Source: an uncultured Clostridia bacterium (GTDB lineage Bacteria > Bacillota > Clostridia > TANB77 > CAG-508). From it: a stretch of DNA of 10,927 nucleotides. Below, in pieces: positions 1-6,484 of this stretch (its first letter is position 1; the number at the start of each line of letters is the position of its first letter). The stretch is taken from positions 1 to 10,927 of the forward strand of contig CAPNDH010000044.1 in assembly GCA_948664205.1 (NCBI GenBank), in the 5' to 3' direction. The notes beneath the pieces were generated by a model, which was given only the letters and a program-made list of their open reading frames with translations, made no database searches and was not told the origin of the DNA. The position numbers and the translations under genes were made by a program.

Positions 1-74
1 CAAACCACATCTGTTTATTCTCATTTTCTATGTTATACAGTTTATAATATTTATATATTTTTTGCAATAGATTT

Positions 75-92
75 TACGAAATTTCTTTCGTA
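75..92 (+). terminator. Weak hairpin plus T-run near the left edge
   Basis: TACGAAA and TTTCGTA form a 7-bp stem around the loop TTTC, followed by TATTTTTT. This could end a plus-strand gene that enters from outside the window, but no such gene is visible in bases 1-74. The stem is short and AT-rich, so chance is a fair explanation. I see no coding region in bases 1-112. Confidence 0.25.
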
Positions 93-112
93 TATTTTTT
101 ATTGATATAGTA

Positions 113-141
113 AAAAGTAGGAGAAACTTTCTCCTACTTTT
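113..141 (-). terminator. Intrinsic terminator of the zinc-finger gene
   Basis: A near-perfect palindrome has arms AAAAGTAGGAGAAA and TTTCTCCTACTTTT around a single central C; in RNA the loop would open to about 5 nt. It lies just past the stop codon of the 149-358 gene. Read on the minus strand it ends in a run of five T. The symmetry means it could also work on the plus strand, where it is followed by TATATGTTTT. Confidence 0.7.
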
Positions 142-148
142 ATATGTT

Positions 149-358
149 TTATTCAACTCTTCCCGTGCCATGGCAATATGGACAGTTGGTTTTTCCGGTT
201 CCATTACAACTATAACATATCTTTGTTTCTGGAAGAGGAAATCCAAATATCGCTATATATACCGGATTTAGTTCAATTTTACTTCCTTCTCCACTACAAC
301 TATAACATATCTGTTTTCCTGTTCCATTGCAGTAGCCACATTCTTCATTTTTTCCCAT
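149..358 (-). CDS. Stand-alone DnaJ-type zinc-finger protein (CxxCxGxG x4)
   Basis: This 69-residue protein is almost only a DnaJ cysteine-rich domain. Four CxxCxGxG motifs start at residues 7, 18, 48 and 59 (CGYCNGTG, CYSCSGEG, CYSCNGTG, CPYCHGTG). In DnaJ, motifs I and IV bind one zinc and II and III the other; the same two-site fold is inferred here. There is no J-domain and no substrate-binding domain, so it is not a complete co-chaperone. A role in protein or RNA binding, or as a redox-sensitive finger, is possible but unproven. The frame is open five codons further upstream (to 373). I chose the ATG at 358 because GGAGG sits 8 nt before it, and the upstream ATG has no good ribosome site. 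The gene has its own promoter and terminator, so it is probably monocistronic. The two CYSC segments share 17 identical bases, which suggests an internal duplication. Confidence 0.8.
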   Translation of the reverse strand: MGKNEECGYCNGTGKQICYSCSGEGSKIELNPVYIAIFGFPLPETKICYSCNGTGKTNCPYCHGTGRVE

Positions 359-415
359 ATTAGTTACCTCCATTACCTATTTAGGTTAATAAAGTATTAA
401 TTAGTTACTTTACAT

Positions 416-444
416 ATTATATAACAATTTTATGTATATTGCAA
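416..444 (-). promoter_or_regulatory. Sigma-A promoter of the zinc-finger gene
   Basis: On the minus strand TTGCAA (439-444) is followed by a 17-bp spacer and a consensus TATAAT (416-421). The expected start lies about 50 nt before the gene's GGAGG ribosome site. The leader holds a small imperfect inverted repeat (372-390, arms ATTACCTA and TAGGTTAAT) next to the ribosome site. The promoter sits just after the ppdK terminator, so the gene is a separate transcription unit. Confidence 0.65.
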
Positions 445-482
445 GTAAATTTCACTTTTTCATTATGATTTCCACCCAAAAC

Positions 483-507
483 AAAAAACCACATTACGTG
501 GTTTTTT
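483..507 (-). terminator. Rho-independent terminator of ppdK
   Basis: AAAAAACCAC and GTGGTTTTTT form a perfect 10-bp stem around a 5-nt loop, 19 bp past the ppdK stop codon. On the minus strand the 3' arm ends in six T followed by GTTTT. This is a classic intrinsic terminator. Confidence 0.85.
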
Positions 508-525
508 AGTTTTGGTTATTTAATT

Positions 526-3150
526 TTATCTAGGAAATTTGATTGCAGCTTGTGCAGCAGCTAATCTTGCTATTGGAACTCTGTATGGTGAGCATGATAC
601 ATAGTCTAATCCTACTTTGTGGCAGAATTCTACTGATGCTGGGTTTCCACCATGTTCTCCACATATTCCTAAGTCTATGTCTGGTCTTGTTTGTTTTCCT
701 AGTTTTACTGCCATTTCTACTAATTTTCCTACACCTGTTTGGTCTAGTTTAGCAAATGGGTCTGATTCGTATATTTTCTTGTCGTAGTAATCTCCTAAGA
801 ATTTTGCTGCGTCGTCACGTGAGAAACCAAATGTCATTTGTGTTAAGTCATTTGTACCAAATGAGAAGAATTCAGCTTCTTTTGCTATTTCGTCTGCTGT
901 TAATGCTGCTCTTGGTATTTCTATCATTGTTCCTACTTTGTATTTTAAGTCTACCCCAGCGTTTGCGATAACTTCGTCAGCTGTTTTAACTACTACGTCT
1001 TTTACGTATTTTAATTCTTTTATTTCTCCAACTAATGGAATCATTATTTCTGGAACTACATTCATTCCTTCTTTGTTTACATTTATTGCTGCTTCTATAA
1101 CTGCTCTTGTTTGCATTGCTGCAATTTCAGGGTATGTTACAGCTAAACGGCATCCACGGTGTCCCATCATTGGGTTGAATTCTTTTAAGCCTTCACAGAT
1201 ATTCTTTAATTCTCCAAATGTTAATCCCATTTCGTTTGCTAATTCTCTTATTGCTTCATCTTCATGTGGTACGAATTCATGTAATGGTGGATCTAAGAAA
1301 CGTATTGTTACTGGGTAACCTTTCATTTCTCTGTATAGTCCTTCAAAGTCTCCTCTTTGCATTGGAAGTATTTTTGCTAATGCTTTTTCACGTTGCTCAG
1401 CTGTTCTTGAAACTATCATTTCACGAATTGCTGCTATTCTATCTGGAGCAAAGAACATATGCTCTGTACGGCATAGACCTATACCTTGTGCTCCAAATTC
1501 ATATGCTTGGTGAGCATCTTTTGGAGTATCTGCATTTGTTTTTACTTTTAATACTCTGTATTGGTCAGCCCATCCCATTAATGTAGCGAAGTTTCCTGAA
1601 ACTGATGCGTCAACTGTTTCAACTTTTTCTCCATATACATTTCCTGTTGAACCGTCAAGTGAAATCCATTCACCCTCTGTTACTTTTCTTCCATCTGGCA
1701 AAGTGAAGTATTTTTCTTCTTCATTTACTACTATTTCACCACAACCTGCTACACAGCATGTTCCCATACCACGTGCAACAACGGCTGCGTGTGATGTCAT
1801 ACCACCACGTACTGTAAGTACACCATGGCATACGTTCATTCCATCTATATCTTCTGGAGATGTTTCTAGTCTTACTAATACTAAATCTTTTTCTCCTGCT
1901 TCATGTAACTCAACTGCTCTTTCTGCTGTGAATACTACTTTACCTGTTGCAGCTCCTGGTGATGCAGCTAAACCTTTTGCTACTACTTTTGCTGCTTTTA
2001 GAGCTTCACTATCAAAGTTTGGATGTAGTAATTGGTCTAATTGAGCTGGTTCTACTCTTAATACTGCTTCTTTTTCTGTTATCATTCCTTCATTTACAAG
2101 GTCAACAGCTATTTGAAGTGCAGCATTTGCAGTTCTTTTACCATTTCTTGTTTGTAGGAAGAATAATTTTCCTCTTTCTATTGTGAATTCCATATCTTGC
2201 ATATCTCTATAATGTTTTTCTAGTTTTTCTGCATACATTACGAAATCTTCATATGCTTTTGGATTTGTTTCTTTTAATTGGTCAATATGTTGTGGAGTTC
2301 TAACACCTGCAACAACGTCTTCACCTTGTGCATTCATTAAGTATTCTCCAAATAATTTGTTTTCTCCTGTAGCTGGGTTACGTGTGAAGGCAACACCTGT
2401 TCCACAGTCTTCTCCCATATTTCCAAATACCATTTCTTGAATGTTTACAGCTGTTCCCCAGCTTCCTGGTATATCGTTTAATCTTCTATATGTTATAGCT
2501 CTTGCGTTGTTCCAAGAACGGAATACGGCTTTTACACCTTCTATTAATTGTACTCTTGGGTCTGATGGGAATTCTTCTCCCTTAGCATTTTTGTATACTT
2601 CTTTAAATCTTACAACTAATTCTTTTAAATCTTCTGCTGTAAGTTCTGTGTCTAATTTAACACCTTTTGCAGTCTTTACTTCATCTATTATTTTTTCAAA
2701 GAAAGGCTTTGGTATTTCCATAACAACATCACTAAACATTTGAATAAATCTTCTGTAGCTATCATAAGCAAATCTTTCATTTTTTGCTGCTATTGATTTA
2801 ACTACATCTTCATTTAAACCTAAGTTTAGTACTGTATCCATCATTCCTGGCATTGATGCTCTAGCTCCTGAACGAACTGATACTAGTAATGGATTTTCTA
2901 AATTTCCAAATTTCTTTCCTGTAATTTCTTCTAATTTTTCTAAGCTTGCAAAGATTTCTTCTTCTATTTCTGGTGCTATTTTTTCACCATCTTCATAATA
3001 TCTTGTGCAGGCTTCTGTTGTTACTGTGAAACCTTGTGGAATTGGTAAACCTAAGTTAGTCATTTCTGCTAAGTTAGCTCCTTTTCCTCCTAATAGTTCA
3101 CGCATGTTTGCATTTCCTTCACTAAAAAGGTATACATACTTTTGACTCAT
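526..3150 (-). CDS. ppdK: Pyruvate, phosphate dikinase
   Basis: This 874-residue cytosolic enzyme interconverts pyruvate, ATP and phosphate with phosphoenolpyruvate, AMP and pyrophosphate. In anaerobes it often works in glycolysis in the pyruvate-forming direction. The N-terminal nucleotide-binding domain (about residues 1-340) includes GGKGANLAEM and SVRSGARASMPGMMDT. The swivelling phosphohistidine domain carries GGMTSHAAVVARGMG, with catalytic His454 preceded by Thr452, the residue type phosphorylated by PDRP regulatory proteins in this family. The C-terminal PEP/pyruvate barrel has GTMIEIPRAAL, SFGTNDLTQM and CGEHGG with catalytic Cys830. Length and the His/Cys positions match the well-studied Clostridium symbiosum enzyme to within one residue. 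The start is set by AGGAGG 7 nt upstream of ATG. The gene has its own promoter and terminator. Its codons are somewhat richer in GC than those of its neighbours, as expected for strong expression. No PDRP gene is visible here. Confidence 0.97.
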   Translation of the reverse strand: MSQKYVYLFSEGNANMRELLGGKGANLAEMTNLGLPIPQGFTVTTEACTRYYEDGEKIAPEIEEEIFASLEKLEEITGKKFGNLENPLLVSVRSGARASMPGMMDTVLNLGLNEDVVKSIAAKNERFAYDSYRRFIQMFSDVVMEIPKPFFEKIIDEVKTAKGVKLDTELTAEDLKELVVRFKEVYKNAKGEEFPSDPRVQLIEGVKAVFRSWNNARAITYRRLNDIPGSWGTAVNIQEMVFGNMGEDCGTGVAFTRNPATGENKLFGEYLMNAQGEDVVAGVRTPQHIDQLKETNPKAYEDFVMYAEKLEKHYRDMQDMEFTIERGKLFFLQTRNGKRTANAALQIAVDLVNEGMITEKEAVLRVEPAQLDQLLHPNFDSEALKAAKVVAKGLAASPGAATGKVVFTAERAVELHEAGEKDLVLVRLETSPEDIDGMNVCHGVLTVRGGMTSHAAVVARGMGTCCVAGCGEIVVNEEEKYFTLPDGRKVTEGEWISLDGSTGNVYGEKVETVDASVSGNFATLMGWADQYRVLKVKTNADTPKDAHQAYEFGAQGIGLCRTEHMFFAPDRIAAIREMIVSRTAEQREKALAKILPMQRGDFEGLYREMKGYPVTIRFLDPPLHEFVPHEDEAIRELANEMGLTFGELKNICEGLKEFNPMMGHRGCRLAVTYPEIAAMQTRAVIEAAINVNKEGMNVVPEIMIPLVGEIKELKYVKDVVVKTADEVIANAGVDLKYKVGTMIEIPRAALTADEIAKEAEFFSFGTNDLTQMTFGFSRDDAAKFLGDYYDKKIYESDPFAKLDQTGVGKLVEMAVKLGKQTRPDIDLGICGEHGGNPASVEFCHKVGLDYVSCSPYRVPIARLAAAQAAIKFPR

Positions 3151-3248
3151 ATAAAAACCTCCTTGTTATATTTATGTCTTAACTATATGATTTTGTTAAA
3201 ACTTTTTCGTTTTTAACTTGTCCTAGAATATTTTTCCAGAACGTACTT

Positions 3249-3277
3249 ATTATACCCATAAAATGGGCAAATGTAAA
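3249..3277 (-). promoter_or_regulatory. ppdK promoter with operator-like inverted repeat in the spacer
   Basis: On the minus strand TTTACA (3272-3277), a 17-bp spacer and TATAAT (3249-3254) make a strong sigma-A promoter. The spacer contains CCCAT-TTT-ATGGG (3255-3267), a 5-bp inverted repeat ending flush against the -10 box, where a bound repressor would block RNA polymerase. The transcript would have a leader of about 90 nt before the ppdK ATG. That leader has a further AT-rich stem (GTTAAAA/TTTTAAC, arms 3195-3201 and 3211-3217). No known riboswitch is recognised. Promoter likely; operator function is inference. Confidence 0.65.
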
Positions 3278-3297
3278 GTTTTTTTCAAGATTTTTTT

Positions 3298-3326
3298 GAG
3301 ATTTTTGGGTGCATCCCAAAAATCTC
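3298..3326 (-). repeat. Perfect 12-bp hairpin at the recG stop codon
   Basis: GAGATTTTTGGG and CCCAAAAATCTC form a perfect 12-bp stem with a 5-nt loop. The stem begins inside the recG TGA stop codon (3325-3327). On the minus strand it is followed by A-rich, not T-rich, sequence, so it lacks the U-tract of a normal intrinsic terminator. It may still act as a terminator, a 3'-end stabiliser or a barrier between recG and the ppdK promoter just downstream. Confidence 0.55.
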
Positions 3327-4485
3327 ATATTTCTATCCTATTTATAAATTTCTTTTGTATCAATTTATTTAACTTCTCATTTTTCTCTAATTCTAATTTC
3401 GGATCTTCTTGTTCTATTTTTATTGCTAAACTTTGTATACTTTTTAATATTGGCATATCCTCAAATAAGTTTGCTATTTTAAATTCTGGTAGTCCATGTT
3501 GTTTTGTTCCAAAGAATTCTCCGCTTCCCCTTAATTCTAAGTCTTTTCCAGCTATTATGAAACCATCATTAGTTTCTTGCATTATTTTCATACGCTCTCT
3601 TATCACTTCTGAATTACCTTGATATTTTAATATACAGTAAGACTGATATTCTCCACGCCCTACTCTTCCTCTTAATTGGTGAAGCTGTGCCAATCCAAAC
3701 CTTTCTGCATTTTCTACTACCATAATACTTGCATTTGGCACATTTACTCCTACTTCTATAACTGTTGTCGAAATCAAAATATCTATTTGTTTATTTTTAA
3801 ATTTTTGCATAATTTCGTCTTTTTCTTTTGGTCTCATTTTTCCGTGTAAGTATTCTACATTGTACTCTGCAAAAACTTCGTTTTTATATTTTTCTGCAAG
3901 CTCTAATACTGATTTAGCATTAATTTCTTCGTTTTCTTCTACTAATGGGCATACTATATATGCTTGCCTTCCTTCATCAATTTGTTTTTTTATGAAATTG
4001 TTTACTCGCTGTTCCATTCCTTTTGTTACTGCAAATGTATCTATTTTCTTCCTATTTGGTGGAAGTTCATCTATAATTGATATATCCAAATCTCCATATA
4101 ATATTAGTGCTAATGTTCTTGGTATTGGTGTTGCTGTCATTACAAGTATATCTGGATTTTCTCCTTTTTTAGCTATAATTCCTCTTTGTCTTACTCCAAA
4201 CCTGTGTTGTTCATCTGTTACTACTAGCCCTAAGTTTTTGAATTTAACGTTTTCTTCTAATAATGCATGTGTTCCTATTAATATATCTATTTCTCCATTT
4301 TCAAGTTTTTGTAATATTTCCTCTTTTTTCTTTTTGGTTACGCTTCCTATTAGTAATTCACTTTTTATATTATATTTAGAAAGTATATTTTCAAAGCTTT
4401 CTAAATGTTGGCTTGCAAGAATTGCAGTTGGTGCCATTATTGCTACTTGATATCCACTTTTTACTGCTTTATATGCTGATATCAT
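3325..4485 (-). CDS. recG: RecG helicase, C-terminal part (after frameshift)
   Basis: This frame holds most of the motor of RecG, the ATP-dependent helicase that remodels stalled replication forks and Holliday junctions. Visible motifs, numbered in the rejoined 684-residue protein, are DEQHRFGV near 389 (motif II, DExH type), VMTATPIPRT near 413, STTVIEVGVNVPNAS and QLHQLRGRVGRG near 567-576 (motifs V and VI). A C-terminal RecG signature follows, with GKDLELRGSGEFFG and the TKQHGLPEFKIANL segment. Its first in-frame ATG (4485) is internal and has no ribosome site. The frame really continues upstream as GGA-AAA-ACA-GTA-GTA-GCT, giving GKTVVA, so the Walker A motif is split between this piece and the 4469-5380 piece. 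Removing one base at 4504 or 4505 joins them into one gene spanning 3325-5380. The joined length is close to the usual 680-690 residues for RecG. Confidence 0.93.
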   Translation of the reverse strand: MISAYKAVKSGYQVAIMAPTAILASQHLESFENILSKYNIKSELLIGSVTKKKKEEILQKLENGEIDILIGTHALLEENVKFKNLGLVVTDEQHRFGVRQRGIIAKKGENPDILVMTATPIPRTLALILYGDLDISIIDELPPNRKKIDTFAVTKGMEQRVNNFIKKQIDEGRQAYIVCPLVEENEEINAKSVLELAEKYKNEVFAEYNVEYLHGKMRPKEKDEIMQKFKNKQIDILISTTVIEVGVNVPNASIMVVENAERFGLAQLHQLRGRVGRGEYQSYCILKYQGNSEVIRERMKIMQETNDGFIIAGKDLELRGSGEFFGTKQHGLPEFKIANLFEDMPILKSIQSLAIKIEQEDPKLELEKNEKLNKLIQKKFINRIEI

Positions 4486-5380
4486 AGCTACTACTGTTTT
4501 TCCGTGAGCCTACATCCCCTTGAAGTAATCTATTCATTGGTTTTATGCTTTCCATGTCATTATCTATTTCTTCTAATACTTTGAGTTGTGCTTTTGTTAA
4601 TTTGAATGGAAGGTCATTTATAACTTCTAACATTTTTACTTCTTTACTAAATTGTATTCCTGCTTCTTCTTTTGTGTATTTATTTTTTAATGAAAGAAGT
4701 GCCATTTGCATAGAAAGTAGTTCTTCAAATACTAGTCTTTTACGTGCTTTTTCAAATTCTGTAAAGTCTTGTGGGAAGTGTATTTCTTTTGTTGCTTTGT
4801 TTATATCATATAAATTATATTCTTCTAATAAATATGTAGGTAAGGTTTCTTCTAAGCCACCTTCATTTTTCACAGCATTTAAACCGTTTTCTATTACTTG
4901 CCTTATTGTATTTTGTGAAAGCTTATATGTTAGTGGATATATTGGAATTATTTTGCCTGTGTTTTTGTTAGTTTTTTCTTCATCATATACTGGTGAATTC
5001 ATTTCTATTTTTCCATATTTATTTGAAACTCTTCCATAAAACTTATATTTCTTTCCTAATATAAATTTGTTTTTTAAATAACTTTGATTAAACCATGTAA
5101 GAACACATGAACCTGTATCATCTCGAACAATTAGCTTATATATTGCCATGTTTTTTCTTACTTTTTGTTCACTCATTCTTGATACTACTAATACTTCTAT
5201 AAGAGCTTCTTCTCCATCTGTAAGTTCTGCTATTTTCTTTGGCTTTCCTCTATCTTCATATTCTCGTGGATAATATGTTATTAAATCTTCTAAGGTATAA
5301 ATTCCTAATTTATTTAATAGTTCAGCTCTATTGGGCCCTACGCCTTTTATATATTGTATTTGCTTATTTAAATCTATCAT
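4469..5380 (-). CDS. recG: RecG helicase, N-terminal part (before frameshift)
   Basis: This is the N-terminal 292 residues of RecG plus 11 out-of-frame residues. It has a helix-hairpin-helix start (KGVGPNRAELLNKLGI, residues 12-27), the OB-fold wedge domain that splits the junction (about 50-150), and the beginning of helicase domain 1 with FKLTKAQLKVLEEI and LLQGDVGS. In the normal protein the last motif reads GDVGSGKT (Walker A). Here the frame passes into RKNSSSYDISI and stops at 4469. The start ATG at 5380 follows AGGAG at 5-nt spacing. If the break is real and not bypassed, neither half could be active: this one lacks the motor and the other lacks Walker A. The rest of both halves is free of stops and well conserved, so the lesion is very recent, bypassed during translation, or a sequencing error. 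Confidence 0.93.
   Translation of the reverse strand: MIDLNKQIQYIKGVGPNRAELLNKLGIYTLEDLITYYPREYEDRGKPKKIAELTDGEEALIEVLVVSRMSEQKVRKNMAIYKLIVRDDTGSCVLTWFNQSYLKNKFILGKKYKFYGRVSNKYGKIEMNSPVYDEEKTNKNTGKIIPIYPLTYKLSQNTIRQVIENGLNAVKNEGGLEETLPTYLLEEYNLYDINKATKEIHFPQDFTEFEKARKRLVFEELLSMQMALLSLKNKYTKEEAGIQFSKEVKMLEVINDLPFKLTKAQLKVLEEIDNDMESIKPMNRLLQGDVGSRKNSSSYDISI
4501..4510 (-). other. Single-base +1 frameshift site in recG at a CGG codon
   Basis: On the coding strand the frame reads GGC-TCA-CGG-AAA. Skipping the C (base 4504) gives GGC-TCA-GGA-AAA-ACA, the invariant G-S-G-K-T of Walker A. The zero-frame CGG is one of only two in-frame CGG codons in all genes of the window. The other is at the matching break in the surface-protein gene. 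Whether the ribosome skips this base cannot be decided from sequence. Confidence 0.8.
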
Positions 5381-5398
5381 AACTTCTCCTTTTTTGTT

Positions 5399-5427
5399 AT
5401 TTTATCATGAACTTTTGTTTTTTTAAA
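5399..5427 (-). promoter_or_regulatory. Candidate recG promoter
   Basis: TTTAAA (5422-5427), a 17-bp spacer and TAAAAT (5399-5404) with an extended TG element (TGATAAAAT) lie on the minus strand, just past the terminator of the upstream gene. The start site would leave only a 10-15 nt leader, which is short, and the -35 box is weak. Confidence is therefore modest. Confidence 0.4.
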
Positions 5428-5464
5428 GGGTGTATTTGGATTTTTTTAATTTTATAAGTCAAAA

Positions 5465-5501
5465 GAAAAAGCATAGGTAGACTAATTACCTATGCTTTTT
5501 C
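5465..5501 (-). terminator. Strong terminator after the 108-residue unknown gene
   Basis: GAAAAAGCATAGGTA and TACCTATGCTTTTTC form a perfect 15-bp stem around a 7-nt loop. It begins 2 bp past the stop codon at 5504. On the minus strand it ends GCTTTTTCTTTTG. It separates this gene from recG. Confidence 0.85.
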
Positions 5502-5503
5502 TT

Positions 5504-5830
5504 TTATTTTTCTTCTTCAATTACTTCATATGCGTTTGCAATATTTATAATTGTTCTATATAATTTTCCTTTGTCTTCTTCATATGTTACTTTAACTACT
5601 TTAAGATTTCCAAATGTTAAATTTTCAATTTCAGTTGAAAATTTTTGTATAGAATCGGCTCTAGTTTCTTTTGATTCATATCTTTCATAGTCTTCAATAG
5701 ATACATAAACAGAATTAACAAATACTAAAATGTCTTCATCTCTTAAATCTGTTATAACATATCTTTTATAATATTCTTCGATCATTTTTCTTAAGTCTTC
5801 TTTTTTTACTCTTTTTGTGCAATTTACCAT
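5504..5830 (-). CDS. Uncharacterised 108-residue cytosolic protein
   Basis: I do not recognise a family. The protein is small, highly charged (many Lys, Glu, Asp, Arg) and has no membrane segment or signal peptide. The first third (residues 4-25, KRVKKEDLRKMIEEYYKRY) looks helical. The middle (DEDILVFVNSVYVSIEDYERYE) alternates strands and turns. The C-terminal part (LTFGNLKVVKVTYEED...YRTIINIANAYEVIEEE) looks strand-rich. Cys4 is the only cysteine. The open frame extends to a TTG at 5863, but GGAGGG lies inside that extension 6 nt before the ATG at 5830, so 5830 is the start. A promoter directly upstream and a strong terminator directly downstream make it a single-gene unit, and the coding sequence is intact. 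It is probably a real, lineage-restricted gene. Confidence 0.8.
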   Translation of the reverse strand: MVNCTKRVKKEDLRKMIEEYYKRYVITDLRDEDILVFVNSVYVSIEDYERYESKETRADSIQKFSTEIENLTFGNLKVVKVTYEEDKGKLYRTIINIANAYEVIEEEK

Positions 5831-5911
5831 ATAAACCCTCCTATTTATTAAGGCATATCGCAATTATATATATTAGCCATACATAATTGCATTACTATAG
5901 TTACTTCAAAT

Positions 5912-5940
5912 ATATTATCATATTTTTATGTCAATTTCAA
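5912..5940 (-). promoter_or_regulatory. Promoter of the 108-residue unknown gene
   Basis: TTGAAA (5935-5940), a 17-bp spacer and TAATAT (5912-5917), preceded by TGA as an extended -10, lie on the minus strand. The leader would be about 75 nt. The -35 box lies only 6 bp from the DUF4363 stop codon, and I see no clear terminator between the two genes, so some read-through from the DUF421 operon is possible. Confidence 0.55.
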
Positions 5941-5946
5941 ATATTT

Positions 5947-6336
5947 CTAAAAAATATTCTTTATTTGTAAAGCTGTTTTTTCTTTTATATGATCTAGTAT
6001 AAATACACAATTACTTAAATTTGGAATACCTTGATCATATTCTTTAACTTCTATATTACCTTTTAATAAAACAAGTTCTGTTTCTACTTTTTCTAATTCG
6101 TCATGTTCTATATAGTAAGCTAACATTTTATGCCTATTATTCCAATCATTTAATATAATATCCATTTTCTCTTTTATATTCTCTTCATTCTGTTCTTCTG
6201 AAATCATAGTTTGTTTTAAATTATCTAATTTATCTGTCATTAAAGTTACTGATTCTTTTGTATAATTTTCTGTAAGTATATTTAGACCAACTACAATTAT
6301 TATAACGATTGAGCAAATTATAATTTCTTTATACAT
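5947..6336 (-). CDS. DUF4363 family membrane-anchored protein
   Basis: This 129-residue protein has one N-terminal membrane segment (about residues 4-21, EIIICSIVIIIVVGLNIL). A helical, charged region follows, probably outside the membrane, that includes KLDNLKQTMISEEQNEENIKEKM, NDWNNRHKMLAYYIEHDELEKVETELVLLKG and a C-terminal LSNCVFILDHIKEKTALQIKNIF. This pattern fits DUF4363, a family of unknown function commonly encoded right after a DUF421 gene in Clostridia, as it is here. The start at 6336 is set by AGGAGG 6 nt upstream. The frame is open further upstream (to 6393), but only into the inverted-repeat element, so that longer start is rejected. The ribosome site begins directly at the edge of the inverted repeat, so a folded transcript could affect its translation. 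Confidence 0.8.
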   Translation of the reverse strand: MYKEIIICSIVIIIVVGLNILTENYTKESVTLMTDKLDNLKQTMISEEQNEENIKEKMDIILNDWNNRHKMLAYYIEHDELEKVETELVLLKGNIEVKEYDQGIPNLSNCVFILDHIKEKTALQIKNIF

Positions 6337-6350
6337 TTCTTTCCTCCTTA

Positions 6351-6484
6351 GTGACGCGTTGGGGACGTTTTCTTCTGCGTCATCTGTCCCCAATGCGTCA
6401 AAATTAAGTATTTTAATTATTTAAATATAATAAATGACACAAAAGGGACAGATGACGCAGAAGAAAACGTCCCCAACGCGTCAC
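6351..6484. mobile_element. 134-bp inverted-repeat element (MITE- or REPIN-like) with flanking TA
   Basis: Arms 6351-6390 and 6445-6484 are perfect 40-bp inverted copies, starting GTGACGCGTTGGGGAC. They continue imperfectly to 50 bp each around a 34-bp AT-only-like core. Each half is also a hairpin in itself: in the left half GACGCGTTGGGGAC faces GTCCCCAATGCGTC across 19 nt with one mismatch. The right half is a more diverged version. The arms are much richer in GC than the flanks. TA occurs directly outside both ends (6349-6350 and 6485-6486), consistent with a TA target duplication or with a palindrome 2 bp longer. No transposase is encoded. Paired hairpins of this shape recall REPIN elements moved by RAYT (Y1) transposases, while the TA flanks suggest a mariner/IS630-type MITE. 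The sequence alone cannot decide. Confidence 0.75.

Noticed and set aside
3195..3217. The ppdK leader stem as a riboswitch or attenuator
   Set aside because: Only a 7-bp AT stem with no T-run and no alternative partner found; it is noted within the promoter entry only.
3860..4450. Plus-strand open frame of 196 codons opposite recG, and similar ones opposite ppdK (938-1318, 1703-2044)
   Set aside because: These are mirror frames of strongly conserved genes. Their translations are low-complexity Ser/Leu/Phe-rich, and I see no ribosome sites that would support them.
4501..4510. Classic programmed -1 frameshift in recG
   Set aside because: The frame change is +1, and there is no slippery heptamer of the X XXY YYZ type at the junction.
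5504..5863. Longer version of the unknown gene starting at TTG 5863
   Set aside because: The extension contains the GGAGGG ribosome site that serves the ATG at 5830.
6337..6393. Upstream extension of the DUF4363 frame
   Set aside because: It runs into the inverted-repeat arm and passes through the AGGAGG ribosome site; coding there is accidental.
6351..6484. The large inverted repeat as an intrinsic terminator
   Set aside because: No T-run follows it on either strand in the right place; the DUF4363 ribosome site follows directly on the coding strand.
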